Source of the DNA: an uncultured Collinsella sp.
GTDB lineage: Bacteria; Actinomycetota; Coriobacteriia; Coriobacteriales; Coriobacteriaceae
Assembly: GCA_900547855.1 (NCBI GenBank)
Contig: URIK01000125.1
Location: 1-5,121, forward strand
Direction of reading: 5' to 3'
Length of the DNA: 5,121 nt
How positions within the stretch are numbered: position 1 is the stretch's first letter; the number at the start of each line of letters is the position of its first letter. The translations under genes were made by a program, and so were the position numbers. Under the pieces are notes generated by a model. The model ran no database searches and was not told the DNA's origin. It was given only the letters and a program-made list of their open reading frames with translations. Positions 5,073 to 5,121 of the stretch are shown here, piece after piece.

Positions 5073-5121
5073 CTGTCTCTTATACACATCTGACGCTGCC
5101 GACGACTAGTCGAGTGTAGAT
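5073..5121 (-). other. Nextera (Tn5) read-1 adapter with i5 index, right end, not genomic
   Basis: Positions 5073-5105 are the exact reverse complement of the read-1 transposase adapter, starting CTGTCTCTTATACACATCT. Positions 5106-5113 (CTAGTCGA) are the reverse complement of i5 index TCGACTAG. Positions 5114-5121 (GTGTAGAT) are the start of the P5 flow-cell sequence. The downstream gene is read into this adapter, which adds the artefact peptide SYTHLTLPTTSRV. The mirror-strand reading gives MCIRDS. Confidence 0.99.

Noticed and set aside
4847..5089. A minus-strand open frame beginning MCIRDS
   Set aside because: Its start lies in adapter sequence, and MCIRDS is the adapter peptide. The rest is a shadow of the AbiEi-like gene.

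Overview
After removal of library adapter at both ends (1-40 and 5073-5121), the genuine DNA runs from 41 to 5072. It looks like a fragment of a high-GC Gram-positive chromosome, most likely a gut coriobacterium of the Collinsella type. The grounds are sampled coding GC near 70% (three 60-base samples from the central genes gave 70, 70 and 73%), good Shine-Dalgarno sequences, tRNA genes with encoded CCA, and a gene content typical of that group. The taxon is an inference from style and cannot be proven from this window.

Region 41-2291 is a selenium-metabolism operon on the + strand. It begins with the C-terminal 52 codons of selD (selenophosphate synthase), cut by the adapter. Next come a full-length YedF (TusA-like plus DsrE-like sulfur/selenium carrier), a small DUF3343 protein (putative Se/S carrier), and a class V PLP enzyme of the cysteine desulfurase/selenocysteine lyase superfamily. 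The last two overlap by four bases (ATGA). A plausible reading is that the PLP enzyme liberates selenium or sulfur, the two Cys-rich carriers pass it on, and SelD activates selenide to selenophosphate. The final user of the selenium is outside the window. A strong intrinsic terminator (2315-2348) closes the operon.

Region 2368-3726 is brnQ, a branched-chain amino acid:cation symporter. A strong promoter (3738-3766) follows, driving a two-gene tRNA operon, tRNA-Pro(TGG) and tRNA-Gly(TCC), which ends in a 15-bp terminator hairpin.

Region 3975-4306 is noncoding and rich in structure. It holds the tRNA terminator, a long hairpin with a perfect 24-bp stem (4055-4122), smaller hairpins, and a 10-bp direct repeat. 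After it, a lower-GC gene (4307 onward) encodes a protein resembling the actinobacterial AbiEi-like/DUF559 family, cut by the right adapter before its predicted nuclease core.

The most useful observations are the hidden selD end that defines the selenium operon, the 24-bp-stem hairpin, and the adapter contamination that corrupts both terminal genes. I found no CRISPR array, insertion sequence or clearly new system.
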